Shown: in pieces, positions 1-11,241 of the stretch
Numbering within the stretch: the stretch's first letter is position 1
Layout: the number at the start of each line of letters is the position of its first letter
Source of the DNA: Myxococcales bacterium
GTDB taxonomy: Bacteria > Myxococcota_A > Bradymonadia > UBA7976 > UBA1532
Assembly: GCA_020633465.1 (NCBI GenBank)
Contig: JACKDN010000006.1
Coordinates: 1 to 64,000 of the forward strand
DNA length: 64,000 nt
Direction of reading: 5' to 3'
Notes under the pieces: generated by a model
The model's input: only the letters and a program-made list of their open reading frames with translations
Told to the model about the DNA's origin: nothing
Databases searched by the model: none
Position numbers and translations under genes: made by a program

Positions 1-27
1 CCCGGGGTGGCCGGCAGGCCCCCCAGT

Positions 28-47
28 GCCGCGCGCTTGCGCGCGGC
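28..47. repeat. GC-rich perfect hairpin
   Basis: A 9-base arm (28-36) and its exact reverse complement (39-47) are separated by only TT. It could be the end of a transcription unit entering from the left, but there is no T-run after it. The rest of 1-295 holds no gene I can support; it contains a short TTAG tandem run near 202-214 and is less GC-rich than the genes. Confidence 0.35.
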
Positions 48-295
48 GGAGAAACAGTCTGTCCGGTGGAGGCTGCACCTGTTGCAGGCCAACTCCCGGT
101 CCGCACCGCCGCGGCGCCCAGTCGAGCACCCCTGCACCTCACCGCGACGCTGACTCGGTGACCCATGCCCGCCCACCAACATAGTACACACCGCATCACG
201 TTAGTTAGTTAGTTTGGCACGACCCCATGAAGCATACGTGGCCGCGTTTGTCGAAGCTGCGCCCTGGTCGTACCCTGTCACCGGGAGGTCTGCCG

Positions 296-511
296 ATGAC
301 GCCGAACGAACTCCGCGAAGGTGACCGGGTGGCCTTCACCATTGGTCGCTCCACGTTTCATGCACGCGTCATCGAGGATCGTGGCCACATCGGCGTGGGC
401 GGCCGGCAGATCGTCCGGATTGAGCTCCTGCCCGATGACGATGCTGGCGACGAGCCGCGACGCTTCGAGATGCCCCCCGAGGATCTCACGCGGGAGCAGA
501 CCGCAGCGTAG
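296..511 (+). CDS. small hypothetical protein, SH3-like fold possible
   Basis: A 71-residue protein of unknown function. I chose the ATG at 296 because GGGAGG lies 7 bases upstream (283-288); an in-frame ATG at 227 has no comparable site. The sequence is acidic at the C terminus and rich in short beta-type segments with Gly turns (GDRVAF, ARVIEDRG, RIELLP), the pattern of a small SH3-like or KOW-like barrel, but this is inference from composition only. It stands alone, facing a convergent hypothetical gene that ends at 560. Confidence 0.5.
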   Translation: MTPNELREGDRVAFTIGRSTFHARVIEDRGHIGVGGRQIVRIELLPDDDAGDEPRRFEMPPEDLTREQTAA

Positions 512-559
512 AAGTGGCGGACCAAGCCTGACCGCCAGCGAAGCACACACCTAAGCTCG

Positions 560-1048
560 TCAGCGTGCTGGTTTGACATGATTCCGGCCGAGCCGGCCCT
601 CGCCGAGCAACCCCGGACGAGTATCCACCGAGACGCTGCGGGCAACGACAAAGCATGGCGGCTCACTGGGAACCGAATCGGAAGACTCGAAGGCAAAGAG
701 CACCATGCCGTGGGCGACAGCATCCGCCATTTCCTTGTACGGGAACGAGGGCAACTCGGTCGGGGCTGGTTCAACGCTCGGTAGCTCCCAGCGCGGTAGA
801 CAGGGGGCTCGAGTGGCGAAGTCTGCCACGCTGCGCACCTCGAGTACGCGGAACGAGAAGCTCCAAGGCAACTGGACATAGCAGGGCTCGGAAAAGCGAA
901 GGGTGCAACAGGGGCGCCTGGCATCGTCGATGTAACCAACGACATCCAGCGATTCCGAGGTTGCCGACGCGATGACGAAGTCGATCGGTCCCGCCGATCT
1001 GAGTGTGGCGAGCGCCTCGTCGAGCCGCTTCTTCATCGCCCTGCTCAT
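560..1048 (-). CDS. hypothetical protein
   Basis: A 162-residue protein that I do not recognise. The start has a TAGGA-type ribosome-binding site a few bases upstream. It begins with a Lys/Arg-rich amphipathic helix (MSRAMKKRLDEAL), then mixed alpha/beta sequence, with no signal peptide or membrane segment. Codon use is less GC3-biased than in the housekeeping genes downstream, so it may be a recent arrival. It could equally be a non-coding open frame; the ribosome-binding site and the absence of a better frame favour coding. Confidence 0.45.
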   Translation of the reverse strand: MSRAMKKRLDEALATLRSAGPIDFVIASATSESLDVVGYIDDARRPCCTLRFSEPCYVQLPWSFSFRVLEVRSVADFATRAPCLPRWELPSVEPAPTELPSFPYKEMADAVAHGMVLFAFESSDSVPSEPPCFVVARSVSVDTRPGLLGEGRLGRNHVKPAR

Positions 1049-1112
1049 TTCCTAGATCCGCGCTCGAGAAACCGCTCACCGGAGGCACGGGCGGACCTCC
1101 GCGGTCCCCTCG

Positions 1113-1691
1113 TCACGACCCCCCACCCACGATCGCGAGGTCGTCGTAGACATCCTCCAGTTCCAACCCCACGCCCAGCGCGTCCAACTCGACGCGCCCC
1201 TCGGTGTGGTGGCTCAGCTGCCAGCCCCGGGCGTTGCGGCGGCGGTGCTCGACCAGCGGTTCGTCGGCGGACACCAACAGGTAGTGCTGCAGGCTCGGCA
1301 GGCGGCGGTAGTGCTCGAACTTGGTGCCTCGATCGTGGGCTTCGGTGCTCGGCGACAGCACCTCGACGATGAGGGTCGGGTTGGTCAGGCCGTTGGGGTC
1401 GTCGTCGGCGTGCTCGTAGTGGTCGCAGACGACGATGACGTCGGCGTAGAAGGCGGCGCCGGTGGCGGGGACCCGGATGCGCTGGTCACCACTCGTGGGG
1501 CGGCAGGGCTTGCCGCGCAGCGCGTGCTTGAGGGCGGCGCCGATGTTGAGGGCGATGGCCGCGTGGCGACTGGTGCCTCCGGTCATCGCGTACACCTCAC
1601 CGTGCACGAACTCGTGTCGGAGCTCCGACGCCTCTTCGAAGGCCAGGTAGTCAGCGTAGGTCATTCGGGGCGTCTCGGCGGCTCGACCCAT
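1113..1691 (-). CDS. Uma2 family (DUF820) putative nuclease
   Basis: A 192-residue member of the Uma2/DUF820 family, which has a PD-(D/E)XK restriction-endonuclease-like fold. The start at 1691 is preceded by GGAGG. Visible core residues are an Asp in YADVIVV (about D84), a Glu in LIVEVLSPST (about E110) and D120/K124 after it, matching the family's D...EVLSxST..D...K pattern. The early MTYADYLAFEE segment is also typical. Members are abundant in cyanobacteria and some Myxococcota; their role is unproven and a nuclease or mobile-element origin is only inferred. It lies just downstream of dnaE on the same strand, 60 bases away, with no sign of functional linkage. Confidence 0.85.
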   Translation of the reverse strand: MGRAAETPRMTYADYLAFEEASELRHEFVHGEVYAMTGGTSRHAAIALNIGAALKHALRGKPCRPTSGDQRIRVPATGAAFYADVIVVCDHYEHADDDPNGLTNPTLIVEVLSPSTEAHDRGTKFEHYRRLPSLQHYLLVSADEPLVEHRRRNARGWQLSHHTEGRVELDALGVGLELEDVYDDLAIVGGGS

Positions 1692-1751
1692 GCGGTCCTC
1701 CGGGCGCGTCCAGTGCGCGCTCCGGCACGATAGCACAGCCGCCCCGCCCCC

Positions 1752-5270
<3,519 letters not shown>

Positions 5271-5354
5271 GGCGGGACCCCCGGCAGGTGCGAAGCGGGG
5301 TCCTGGGTACCGGGGCGGCGGGGTGGTGTCAACGGGGGCCCGTCGACCCCGCGT

Positions 5355-5654
5355 CTACTCTTCGGGCACGTTGTCCCACTCGCCGTTGACGCGCTCGCGC
5401 AGCTCCTTGCCCGTCTTGAAGAAGGGCGCCTTCTTGGCCCGCACGAAGACCTCTTCCCCGGTCTTCGGGTTGCGCCCGCGGTACGCGTTGTAGCGGCGTA
5501 CCTCGAAGCTGCCGAACCCGCGGATCTCGACGCGGTCCTCGGCCTTCAGCGCGTCACCCATGGCCTCGAAGATGGTGTTCACCACGATCTCGGCCTTGCG
5601 CAGGTTGAAGCCGTCGCGCTGGGCGATGACCTCGATGAGCTCGCCCTTGGTCAT
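5355..5654 (-). CDS. HU/IHF family DNA-bending protein, IHF-like
   Basis: A 99-residue nucleoid-associated protein. The start at 5654 has GAGGTG upstream and gives the normal family length; an in-frame ATG at 5693 would add 13 residues of atypical sequence. The family signature is plain: GFGSFEVRR at about 46-54, then the beta-arm motif GRNPKTGEEV at 60-69, whose Pro63 is the DNA-intercalating residue. The EVFVRAKKAPFFKTGKEL ending resembles IHF subunits more than HU. The C-terminal tail is acidic (GEWDNVPEE), an extension common in this group. It binds and sharply bends DNA as a homo- or heterodimer. Whether it is the alpha or beta type cannot be decided here. Confidence 0.93.
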   Translation of the reverse strand: MTKGELIEVIAQRDGFNLRKAEIVVNTIFEAMGDALKAEDRVEIRGFGSFEVRRYNAYRGRNPKTGEEVFVRAKKAPFFKTGKELRERVNGEWDNVPEE

Positions 5655-5692
5655 TGCGGACACCTCGTGGGCTGTTCGGGTCGGCGTGGCCA

Positions 5693-5721
5693 ATCATGCA
5701 AGCCCTTGAGTTCCTTCGCAA
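5693..5721 (-). promoter_or_regulatory. possible sigma-70-type promoter for the IHF-like gene
   Basis: On the minus strand TTGCGA (5721-5716) and CATGAT (5698-5693) are separated by 17 bases, 38 bases upstream of the IHF-like start. Each box matches consensus at four of six positions. This is sequence resemblance only. Confidence 0.35.
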
Positions 5722-5759
5722 GAATCCGATGCGAGCGATCTCGAATCGGGGGCCCGGCG

Positions 5760-7037
5760 CTAGCCGGCGCGCCGCTTCGGGCAGGCCCGCGCGGCCGCGT
5801 CGGCGGCCAGCCACGCGCTGAGGAAGGTGCCCTCGAGGCCCAGGCCGGGCAGCACCAGGTCGCCGGCGCGCAGCAGGTTCTTCGGCGGCCCGCGGAGGGG
5901 CGCGCGGGCGAGGCCCAGGGGATCGAGGTCGGGCGCCGGCGCGGCCCAGGGGGCGTTCGTGGTCGCGTCGACGCGCGCCTCGGCGAAGGGCAAGAGCGCC
6001 TCGAGATCGGGCGGCTGCGCGCCGCGCCAGGCGAGGTCGAGCCCGCCCGCGTCGACCCGCACCCGCACCGCCGACGCGCCCTCCGCGGGCAACCAGGCGC
6101 AGGGATCGGCCAGCCCGGGCGGGCGATCGGCGGGCCCCACGGCGACGCGCGCCGCGCCGCCGGGGACCGCGGGCGCCTCGCCCAAGAGCTCGCCCGCCAC
6201 CGGCGCCAGCGCCTCGGCCCCGTCGGCCAGCACGACGGCCCGCGCGCCGTAGCGGGCGCCGTCCTCGGTGATCACCGCCTCGACCCGGCGGCGGCTGCCC
6301 TCCACCCGCGCCGCGGCCGGGCGCGCGCCGACCGCGCCCCCGAAGGTCGCCAGCTTGGCCACCACCACGTCGATCAACCCGACCTGCCCGCCCTGCACGG
6401 CGGCCGCGCCGTGGCACAGGTGCCACAGCGCCCGCGCGCCGCCCGGGGTCATCGGCCCGTCGGCGTCGTCCACCCGCCCCGCCAGCGCCAGCAGCGCCGC
6501 CACCAGTCCCCGCAGGGGCCCCGCGTCCGACCACGCCGGGGGGGCCTCGATCAGCTGCCGCGTGGGCAGCCCGGCCAGCGCCTTGCGCAGCGCGCGCCGC
6601 GCCCCGAAGCCGTCGGGCGGCCACTCGAGGGTGCCGTCCAGCGCGGCGTCGAGGGGCGCCGCGTAGCCCTCGAGGCGATCGAAGAGGGTCAAGAGCGCCG
6701 GCACCTCGTCGGGGAAGGCCTCGGCCAGCGCCCGGCCGCGCGCCTCGACGGTGGGCTCGAGCGTGAAGCGGCGGTCGGGCAGCGCGACGGTGATCGGGCG
6801 CGGCGGGCCCTCGAGCCGGGTGCGCACGGTGTGCACCAGGCCCAGCTCGTCGAGCACGCGGCGCACGATGGGGGCCGTGTCGAGGCCGATCAACGGGGCG
6901 CTGGTGTCGACGGGCGGCGCCTTGGCCGGCGCCACCAGGCGCACGCGGTACTTGCGGCGCGCGAGCAGGGCGGCGCAGACGGCCGCCGCGAGAGTGCGGC
7001 CGACGACGACGACGTCGTACTGCTCGACCCGCGTCAG
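5760..7037 (-). CDS. FAD-dependent oxidoreductase, phytoene-desaturase-like
   Basis: A protein of about 425 residues with an N-terminal Rossmann FAD-binding motif (YDVVVVGRTLAAAV) and a C-terminal segment with the GDLVLPGLGLEG pattern that closes the FAD site in NAD(P)/FAD amine-oxidase or carotenoid-desaturase-like enzymes. The substrate is unknown. No ATG, GTG or TTG is available near the Rossmann strand; the only candidate is CTG at 7037, which overlaps the purM stop as CTGA, with GAGG 7 bases upstream. This points to translational coupling to purM. The second Gly of the usual GxGxxG is degenerate (VVGRTLAA). It is otherwise in good frame throughout. Confidence 0.75.
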   Translation of the reverse strand: MTRVEQYDVVVVGRTLAAAVCAALLARRKYRVRLVAPAKAPPVDTSAPLIGLDTAPIVRRVLDELGLVHTVRTRLEGPPRPITVALPDRRFTLEPTVEARGRALAEAFPDEVPALLTLFDRLEGYAAPLDAALDGTLEWPPDGFGARRALRKALAGLPTRQLIEAPPAWSDAGPLRGLVAALLALAGRVDDADGPMTPGGARALWHLCHGAAAVQGGQVGLIDVVVAKLATFGGAVGARPAAARVEGSRRRVEAVITEDGARYGARAVVLADGAEALAPVAGELLGEAPAVPGGAARVAVGPADRPPGLADPCAWLPAEGASAVRVRVDAGGLDLAWRGAQPPDLEALLPFAEARVDATTNAPWAAPAPDLDPLGLARAPLRGPPKNLLRAGDLVLPGLGLEGTFLSAWLAADAAARACPKRRAG

Positions 7038-8044
7038 AGCGCGGCCTCGCCGGCCCAGGTGACGCCCTCGCCGGCCTGCACGCGGCCCAGCACCCAGGCC
7101 GACTCGTCGGCGCCCGCGAGGGCGGCGAGCGCCGCGTCCACCTCGGCGGCGGGCACGACGACACAGAGGCCGACGCCCAGGTTGAAGGTGCGGCGCATCT
7201 CGTCGACCGCCACCGGCCCCTCGCGGGCGATGCGCGCGAAGATCGGGGGCGGCGCCCACGAGGCCGCGTCGAGGCAGGCGCCGAGGCCGTCCGGGAGCAC
7301 CCGCGGCAGGTTGCCGGGCAGGCCGCCGCCGGTGATGTGGGCCAGGGCCCGCACGTCGACGGCGGCGCGCAGCGCGGCCACGGCCTGGGCGTAGATGCGC
7401 GTGGGCGTCAGCAGCGCCTCGGCCAGCGCGCGATCGGCCTGCCAGGGCAGCACGCGCCGCGCGAGCGAGAAACCGTTGCTGTGCAGGCCGCTCGAGGCCA
7501 CGCCGAGCACGACGTCGCCGTCGGCCACCCGGGCGCCGTCGATGATCGCGTCGCGCTCGACGACGCCCACCGCGAAGCCGGCCAGGTCGTACTTGCCCGC
7601 GTCGTAGAAGCCGGGCAGCTCGGCCGTCTCGCCGCCCAGGAGCGCGCAGCCCGCCTGCCGGCAGCCGTCGGCGATGCCGGCGACGACGTCCTCGGCCTGC
7701 GCCGGCGCCAGGTGGCCGGTGGCGAAGTAGTCGAGGAAGAACAGGGGCTCGGCGCCGCAGGTGACGAGGTCGTTGACGCACATGGCGACGAGGTCGACCC
7801 CGACCGTGCGGTGGGCGTCGAGGTGGAAGGCCAGCTCGAGCTTGGTGCCGACGCCGTCGGTGGCCGACACCAGCACCGGATCGCGCCAGCGCCCGGCGTC
7901 GTTGAGGGCGAACAGGCCGCCGAAGCCACCGAGACCGCCCAGCACCCCCGGCCGGTGCGTCGAGCGCGCGTGCGGCCCGATGCGGCGGACGACGTCGTCG
8001 CCCGCGTCGATGTCCACGCCCGCGTCCCGGTAGGTGATGCTCAT
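7034..8044 (-). CDS. purM: phosphoribosylformylglycinamidine cyclo-ligase (AIR synthetase)
   Basis: A 336-residue enzyme of de novo purine synthesis; it converts FGAM to AIR using ATP. Start ATG at 8044 gives MSITYRDAGVDIDAG, the standard N terminus. Diagnostic segments include DGVGTKLELAF, VAMCVNDLVTCGAEPLFFLDYFATG and LLGGETAELPGFY, and HITGGGLPGNLPRVLP near the C terminus. It is of usual length with no missing motif. Its stop overlaps the proposed CTG start of the FAD oxidoreductase gene. It diverges from the glycosyltransferase gene at 8114 across a 69-base interval. Confidence 0.97.
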   Translation of the reverse strand: MSITYRDAGVDIDAGDDVVRRIGPHARSTHRPGVLGGLGGFGGLFALNDAGRWRDPVLVSATDGVGTKLELAFHLDAHRTVGVDLVAMCVNDLVTCGAEPLFFLDYFATGHLAPAQAEDVVAGIADGCRQAGCALLGGETAELPGFYDAGKYDLAGFAVGVVERDAIIDGARVADGDVVLGVASSGLHSNGFSLARRVLPWQADRALAEALLTPTRIYAQAVAALRAAVDVRALAHITGGGLPGNLPRVLPDGLGACLDAASWAPPPIFARIAREGPVAVDEMRRTFNLGVGLCVVVPAAEVDAALAALAGADESAWVLGRVQAGEGVTWAGEAAL

Positions 8045-8113
8045 GGCGGGAGGGACGCTACGGCATCGGCGAGGGCCTTGCAATCGGGGCGCGGCCGGGG
8101 CTACTGACGCGCG

Positions 8114-8800
8114 ATGCGCGTCGACGCCGTCATCCCCGCCCTGAACGAAGAGGCCAGCCTGCCCGGCGTGCTCGCCGAGCTGCGAGGGCGCGGCTTGCGG
8201 CGGGTGGTGGTGGCCGACAACGGCAGCGTCGATCGGACGGCCGAGGTGGCGCGGACCGGGGGCGCCGAGGTCGTGCACTGCGCCCGGCGTGGTTATGGAA
8301 GCGCGTGTCTCGCCGGGCTGGCGTACCTGGCCGAGGATCCGCCCGACGTCGTGGTGTTCCTCGACGCCGACGGCGCCGACGATCCGGCCGATCTGCCGGC
8401 GCTGCTCGCGCCCCTCGAGCGGGGCGAGGCCGAGCTGGTGATCGGCAGCCGGGTGCGCGGCGAGGCCGAGGCCGGCGCGCTTTCGCCGGTGCAGCGCTTC
8501 GGCAACTGGCTGTCGTGCGCGCTGCTCGACCGCCTGTACGGCGTGCACTTCACCGACCTGGGCCCCTTCCGCGCCATCACCTGGCCGGCGCTGCAGCGCC
8601 TGCGCATGGCCGATCCCGACTTCGGCTGGACGGTCGAGATGCAGGCCAAGGCGGCGCGCCGCGGGGTGCGCAGCGCCGAGGTGCCGGTGCGCTACCGGCG
8701 GCGCCGCGCCGGGCAGAGCAAGGTGTCGGGCAACGTAATCGGCTCGGCGCGGGCGGGGGCGAAGATCCTCTGGACGTTGGCGCGCGCGTGGCCGCGATGA
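8114..8800 (+). CDS. family 2 glycosyltransferase (dolichol-phosphate-mannose-synthase-like)
   Basis: A 228-residue GT-A fold glycosyltransferase. The N-terminal VIPALNEEASLPGVL and VVADNGSVDRTAEVA segments bind the nucleotide sugar; VVVFLDADGADDP carries the metal-binding Asp cluster. The later FGWTVEMQAKAAR and YRRRRAGQSKVSG motifs are typical of the bactoprenol/dolichol-phosphate glycosyltransferase group. It lacks the C-terminal membrane helices of some relatives. The downstream gene overlaps it by ATGA at 8797-8800, so the two are probably co-translated. The likely acceptor is a lipid carrier, but the sugar is not predictable. Confidence 0.9.
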   Translation: MRVDAVIPALNEEASLPGVLAELRGRGLRRVVVADNGSVDRTAEVARTGGAEVVHCARRGYGSACLAGLAYLAEDPPDVVVFLDADGADDPADLPALLAPLERGEAELVIGSRVRGEAEAGALSPVQRFGNWLSCALLDRLYGVHFTDLGPFRAITWPALQRLRMADPDFGWTVEMQAKAARRGVRSAEVPVRYRRRRAGQSKVSGNVIGSARAGAKILWTLARAWPR

Positions 8801-9447
8801 ACCGGCTGATGGTCTTCGCCAAGGCGCCGACGCCGGGGCGGGTGAAGACGCGCCTGCAGCCGCCGCTGACCCCCGCTCAGGCCGCCGAGCTGCACGGGGC
8901 GTTCGTGCGGGACGTCGTCGCGCGGCACGACCGCGCCGATCGGACCCTGACCGTGTGGCGCGCCGGCGACCTCGACCACCCGCTTTGGGCCGACCTGGGC
9001 GTGCCGCTCGCGACGCAGGCCGCGGGCGACCTCGGCGCCCGCATGGCCGCCGCCTTCGCCGCCGAGCTGACCGGCGACGCGCGCGTCGTCGTGCTGGGCA
9101 CCGACAGCCCCACCCTGCCCCCCGCGCTGGTCGACGCGGCGTTCGCGGCGCTCGACGACGTGCCCTGCGTCGTCGGACCGGCCTGCGACGGCGGCTACTA
9201 CCTGCTGGGCGCGCGCGGCGCGGTGCCCCCGGTGTTCGCGGGCCTGCCCTGGGGCACCGACGACGTGCTGCCGCGCACGCTGGCGGCGCTGAACGACGCC
9301 GGCATCCCCCACCGCCTGCTGCCCTTCTGGTACGACGTCGATCGGCCGGCCGACCTGGCCCTGCTGCGCGCGCACCTGCCCGCGCTGGCGGCGTCGGGCG
9401 TCCCCCCACCGCGCCACACGATGCGGGCGCTGGAGCACCTGGCGTGA
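8797..9447 (+). CDS. TIGR04282/DUF2064 family glycosyltransferase-like protein
   Basis: A 216-residue protein of the DUF2064 (TIGR04282) family, which has a GT-A nucleotidyl/glycosyl-transferase fold. Typical motifs are MVFAKAPTPGRVKTRLQPPL at the start, VVLGTDSPTLP in the middle, and GPACDGGYYLLG and WYDVDRPADL later. The family often neighbours a family 2 glycosyltransferase, as here, and the pair is thought to act in synthesis of a glycolipid or cofactor; no reaction is proven. It overlaps the genes on both sides by four bases (ATGA at 8797, GTGA at 9444), giving a compact three-gene unit with folC. Confidence 0.9.
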   Translation: MNRLMVFAKAPTPGRVKTRLQPPLTPAQAAELHGAFVRDVVARHDRADRTLTVWRAGDLDHPLWADLGVPLATQAAGDLGARMAAAFAAELTGDARVVVLGTDSPTLPPALVDAAFAALDDVPCVVGPACDGGYYLLGARGAVPPVFAGLPWGTDDVLPRTLAALNDAGIPHRLLPFWYDVDRPADLALLRAHLPALAASGVPPPRHTMRALEHLA

Positions 9448-10613
9448 CCTACCGCGACGCGCTCGAGGCGCTGTTCGGGCTGACGCGCTTCGGCGAGAAG
9501 ATGGACCTGTCGGTGCCCCGGGCGCTGAACGACGCGCTGGGGCGGCCGCTCGACGCCTACCGGTCGGTCATCGTGGGCGGCACCAACGGCAAGGGCAGCA
9601 CCTCGGCCTTCCTCGACGGCCTGCTGCGGGCGAGCGGCCTGCGCGTGGGGTTGTTCACCTCGCCGCACCTGGTCAGCTTCCGCGAGCGGGTGCGCGTGGA
9701 CGGCGCGCTGATCGCCGAAGACGCCGTGGCCGCCCTGACCCCGCGGGTCCTCGCCGCCCACCCGTCGCCCTCGTTCTTCGAGGCCGTCTGGGCGCTGGCC
9801 GCCCTGCACTTCGCCGAGGTGGGCGTCGACCTCGTCGTCTGGGAGGTGGGCCTGGGCGGCCGCCTGGACGCGACCAACGCCTGCGATCCCGAGGCCGCGG
9901 GCGTGGCCAGCCTGGGCCTGGATCACACGGCGGTGCTGGGCGACTCGCTGGCCGCCATCGCGCGCGAGAAGGCCGGCATCTTCCGCGCCGGCCGCCCGGC
10001 GCTGACCACCTGCGAGGGCGAGGCGCTCGACGCGCTGCGCGCGGCCTGGCCCGCCGTCGAGTGGGTGCCCACCCGCGCCGACCTGCCCCCGCTGCCCCTG
10101 CCCGGCGCTCACCAGCGGCGCAACGCCAGCCTGGCCTGCGCGCTCGCCGAGGCGCTGGGCGCGCCGCTCGACCTCGACGCCCTGAGGTCGGTCCAGTGGC
10201 CGGGCCGCGCCGAGCGCCTGGGCGACGTGATCCTCGACTGCGCCCACAACCCGCCGGGCGCCGAGGCCCTGGCCGCGTGGCTCGACGAGGCCGACCTGGG
10301 CCCGGTGCACCTGATCTTCGGGGCGATGGCCGACAAGGACGTGGGCCCGGTCGCCGCGACGCTCGGCCCACGGGTCGCGAGCGTCACGTTGGTCACGCCC
10401 GACTACCCCCGGCGCCGCGCCGCCGCCGAGCTGCGCGCGGCCTTCCCCGATCGCGACGTCACCGTCATCGACGCCGTGCCCGAGGCCCTCGAGGCGCGCC
10501 CGCGCGATCGGGTCACCCTGGTGACCGGCTCGTGCTTCCTGGTCGGCGAGGCCCGCGCGTGGCTGACCGGGCAGGACTTCCCCGAGCTGGGGCTGCGGAC
10601 GATCGCGCGCTGA
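9444..10613 (+). CDS. folC: bifunctional folylpolyglutamate synthase / dihydrofolate synthase
   Basis: A 389-residue Mur-ligase-family enzyme that adds glutamate to dihydropteroate and folates. The GTG start at 9444 overlaps the previous stop as GTGA. The P-loop GGTNGKGSTS is at about residues 45-54, followed by LFTSPHLVSFRERVRVDG and VVWEVGLGGRLDATNAC, all diagnostic. The DCAHNPPGAEAL motif begins the C-terminal domain. Length is slightly short for the family (usually about 420) but all core motifs are present. It converges with the flavin reductase gene, their stops being one base apart. Confidence 0.94.
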   Translation: MTYRDALEALFGLTRFGEKMDLSVPRALNDALGRPLDAYRSVIVGGTNGKGSTSAFLDGLLRASGLRVGLFTSPHLVSFRERVRVDGALIAEDAVAALTPRVLAAHPSPSFFEAVWALAALHFAEVGVDLVVWEVGLGGRLDATNACDPEAAGVASLGLDHTAVLGDSLAAIAREKAGIFRAGRPALTTCEGEALDALRAAWPAVEWVPTRADLPPLPLPGAHQRRNASLACALAEALGAPLDLDALRSVQWPGRAERLGDVILDCAHNPPGAEALAAWLDEADLGPVHLIFGAMADKDVGPVAATLGPRVASVTLVTPDYPRRRAAAELRAAFPDRDVTVIDAVPEALEARPRDRVTLVTGSCFLVGEARAWLTGQDFPELGLRTIAR

Positions 10614-10614
10614 G

Positions 10615-11229
10615 TCACACCTTCGGGCGGCTGTGGCGCTGAAGGTCGCCGAGGGTGGCGTAGTGGCTGCCGCCGAGCCGCGCGAGCGGGTCGAGGCGCC
10701 GCGGATCCACGCGGCCCGCGGCGTCGAGCACCGCGTCGTCGACGTGGATCAGCTCGATGCGCGCGATGATCAGGCGCGACGTCACCTGCCCCGCGTCCTC
10801 GAGCGGCACCACCTGGTGCACCGTGCACTCGAACTGCACCGGGCTCTGCGCCACGCGCGGCGGCCGCACGCGCTCGGACGGGACGGTCTCGACCTGCGCC
10901 AGATCGAACTCGCTCTCGCCGTGCGCGTACTCGCCGCTGGTCAGCACCATGGCCTCGGCCAGCGCCACCGGCACCACGTTCACCACCAGCTCGCCGGTGT
11001 CGATCGCGTTGCGCGCGGTGTCCTTCGGCCCGCCGTCGGCCTTGTTGCCGATGGCCAGCGCCAGCGTGGGCGGCCGCGAGGTGACGCCCATGAAGAAGCT
11101 GAACGGGGCCAGGTTGGGGCGCCCCGCGGGGTCGACCGTGCTCACCCAAGCGATGGGGCGCGGCACGATGGTCGAGATCATCGTGTAGTACGTGTCCCGC
11201 GACGACGCGCGGGCGGGATCGAAGCGCAT
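10615..11229 (-). CDS. flavin reductase family protein
   Basis: A 204-residue FMN-binding split-barrel protein (flavin reductase-like domain). The N-terminal YYTMISTIVPRPIAWVSTVD and NLAPFSFFMGVTSRPPTLAL segments are the flavin-binding signature; DTARNAIDTGELVVNVV follows. Family members supply reduced flavin to monooxygenases or act on unknown substrates. A cytosolic location is expected, as there is no signal peptide. It is 12 bases downstream of the sensor-kinase gene on the same strand and may be cotranscribed with it. Confidence 0.9.
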   Translation of the reverse strand: MRFDPARASSRDTYYTMISTIVPRPIAWVSTVDPAGRPNLAPFSFFMGVTSRPPTLALAIGNKADGGPKDTARNAIDTGELVVNVVPVALAEAMVLTSGEYAHGESEFDLAQVETVPSERVRPPRVAQSPVQFECTVHQVVPLEDAGQVTSRLIIARIELIHVDDAVLDAAGRVDPRRLDPLARLGGSHYATLGDLQRHSRPKV

Positions 11230-11241
11230 ACGGCCTCCCGA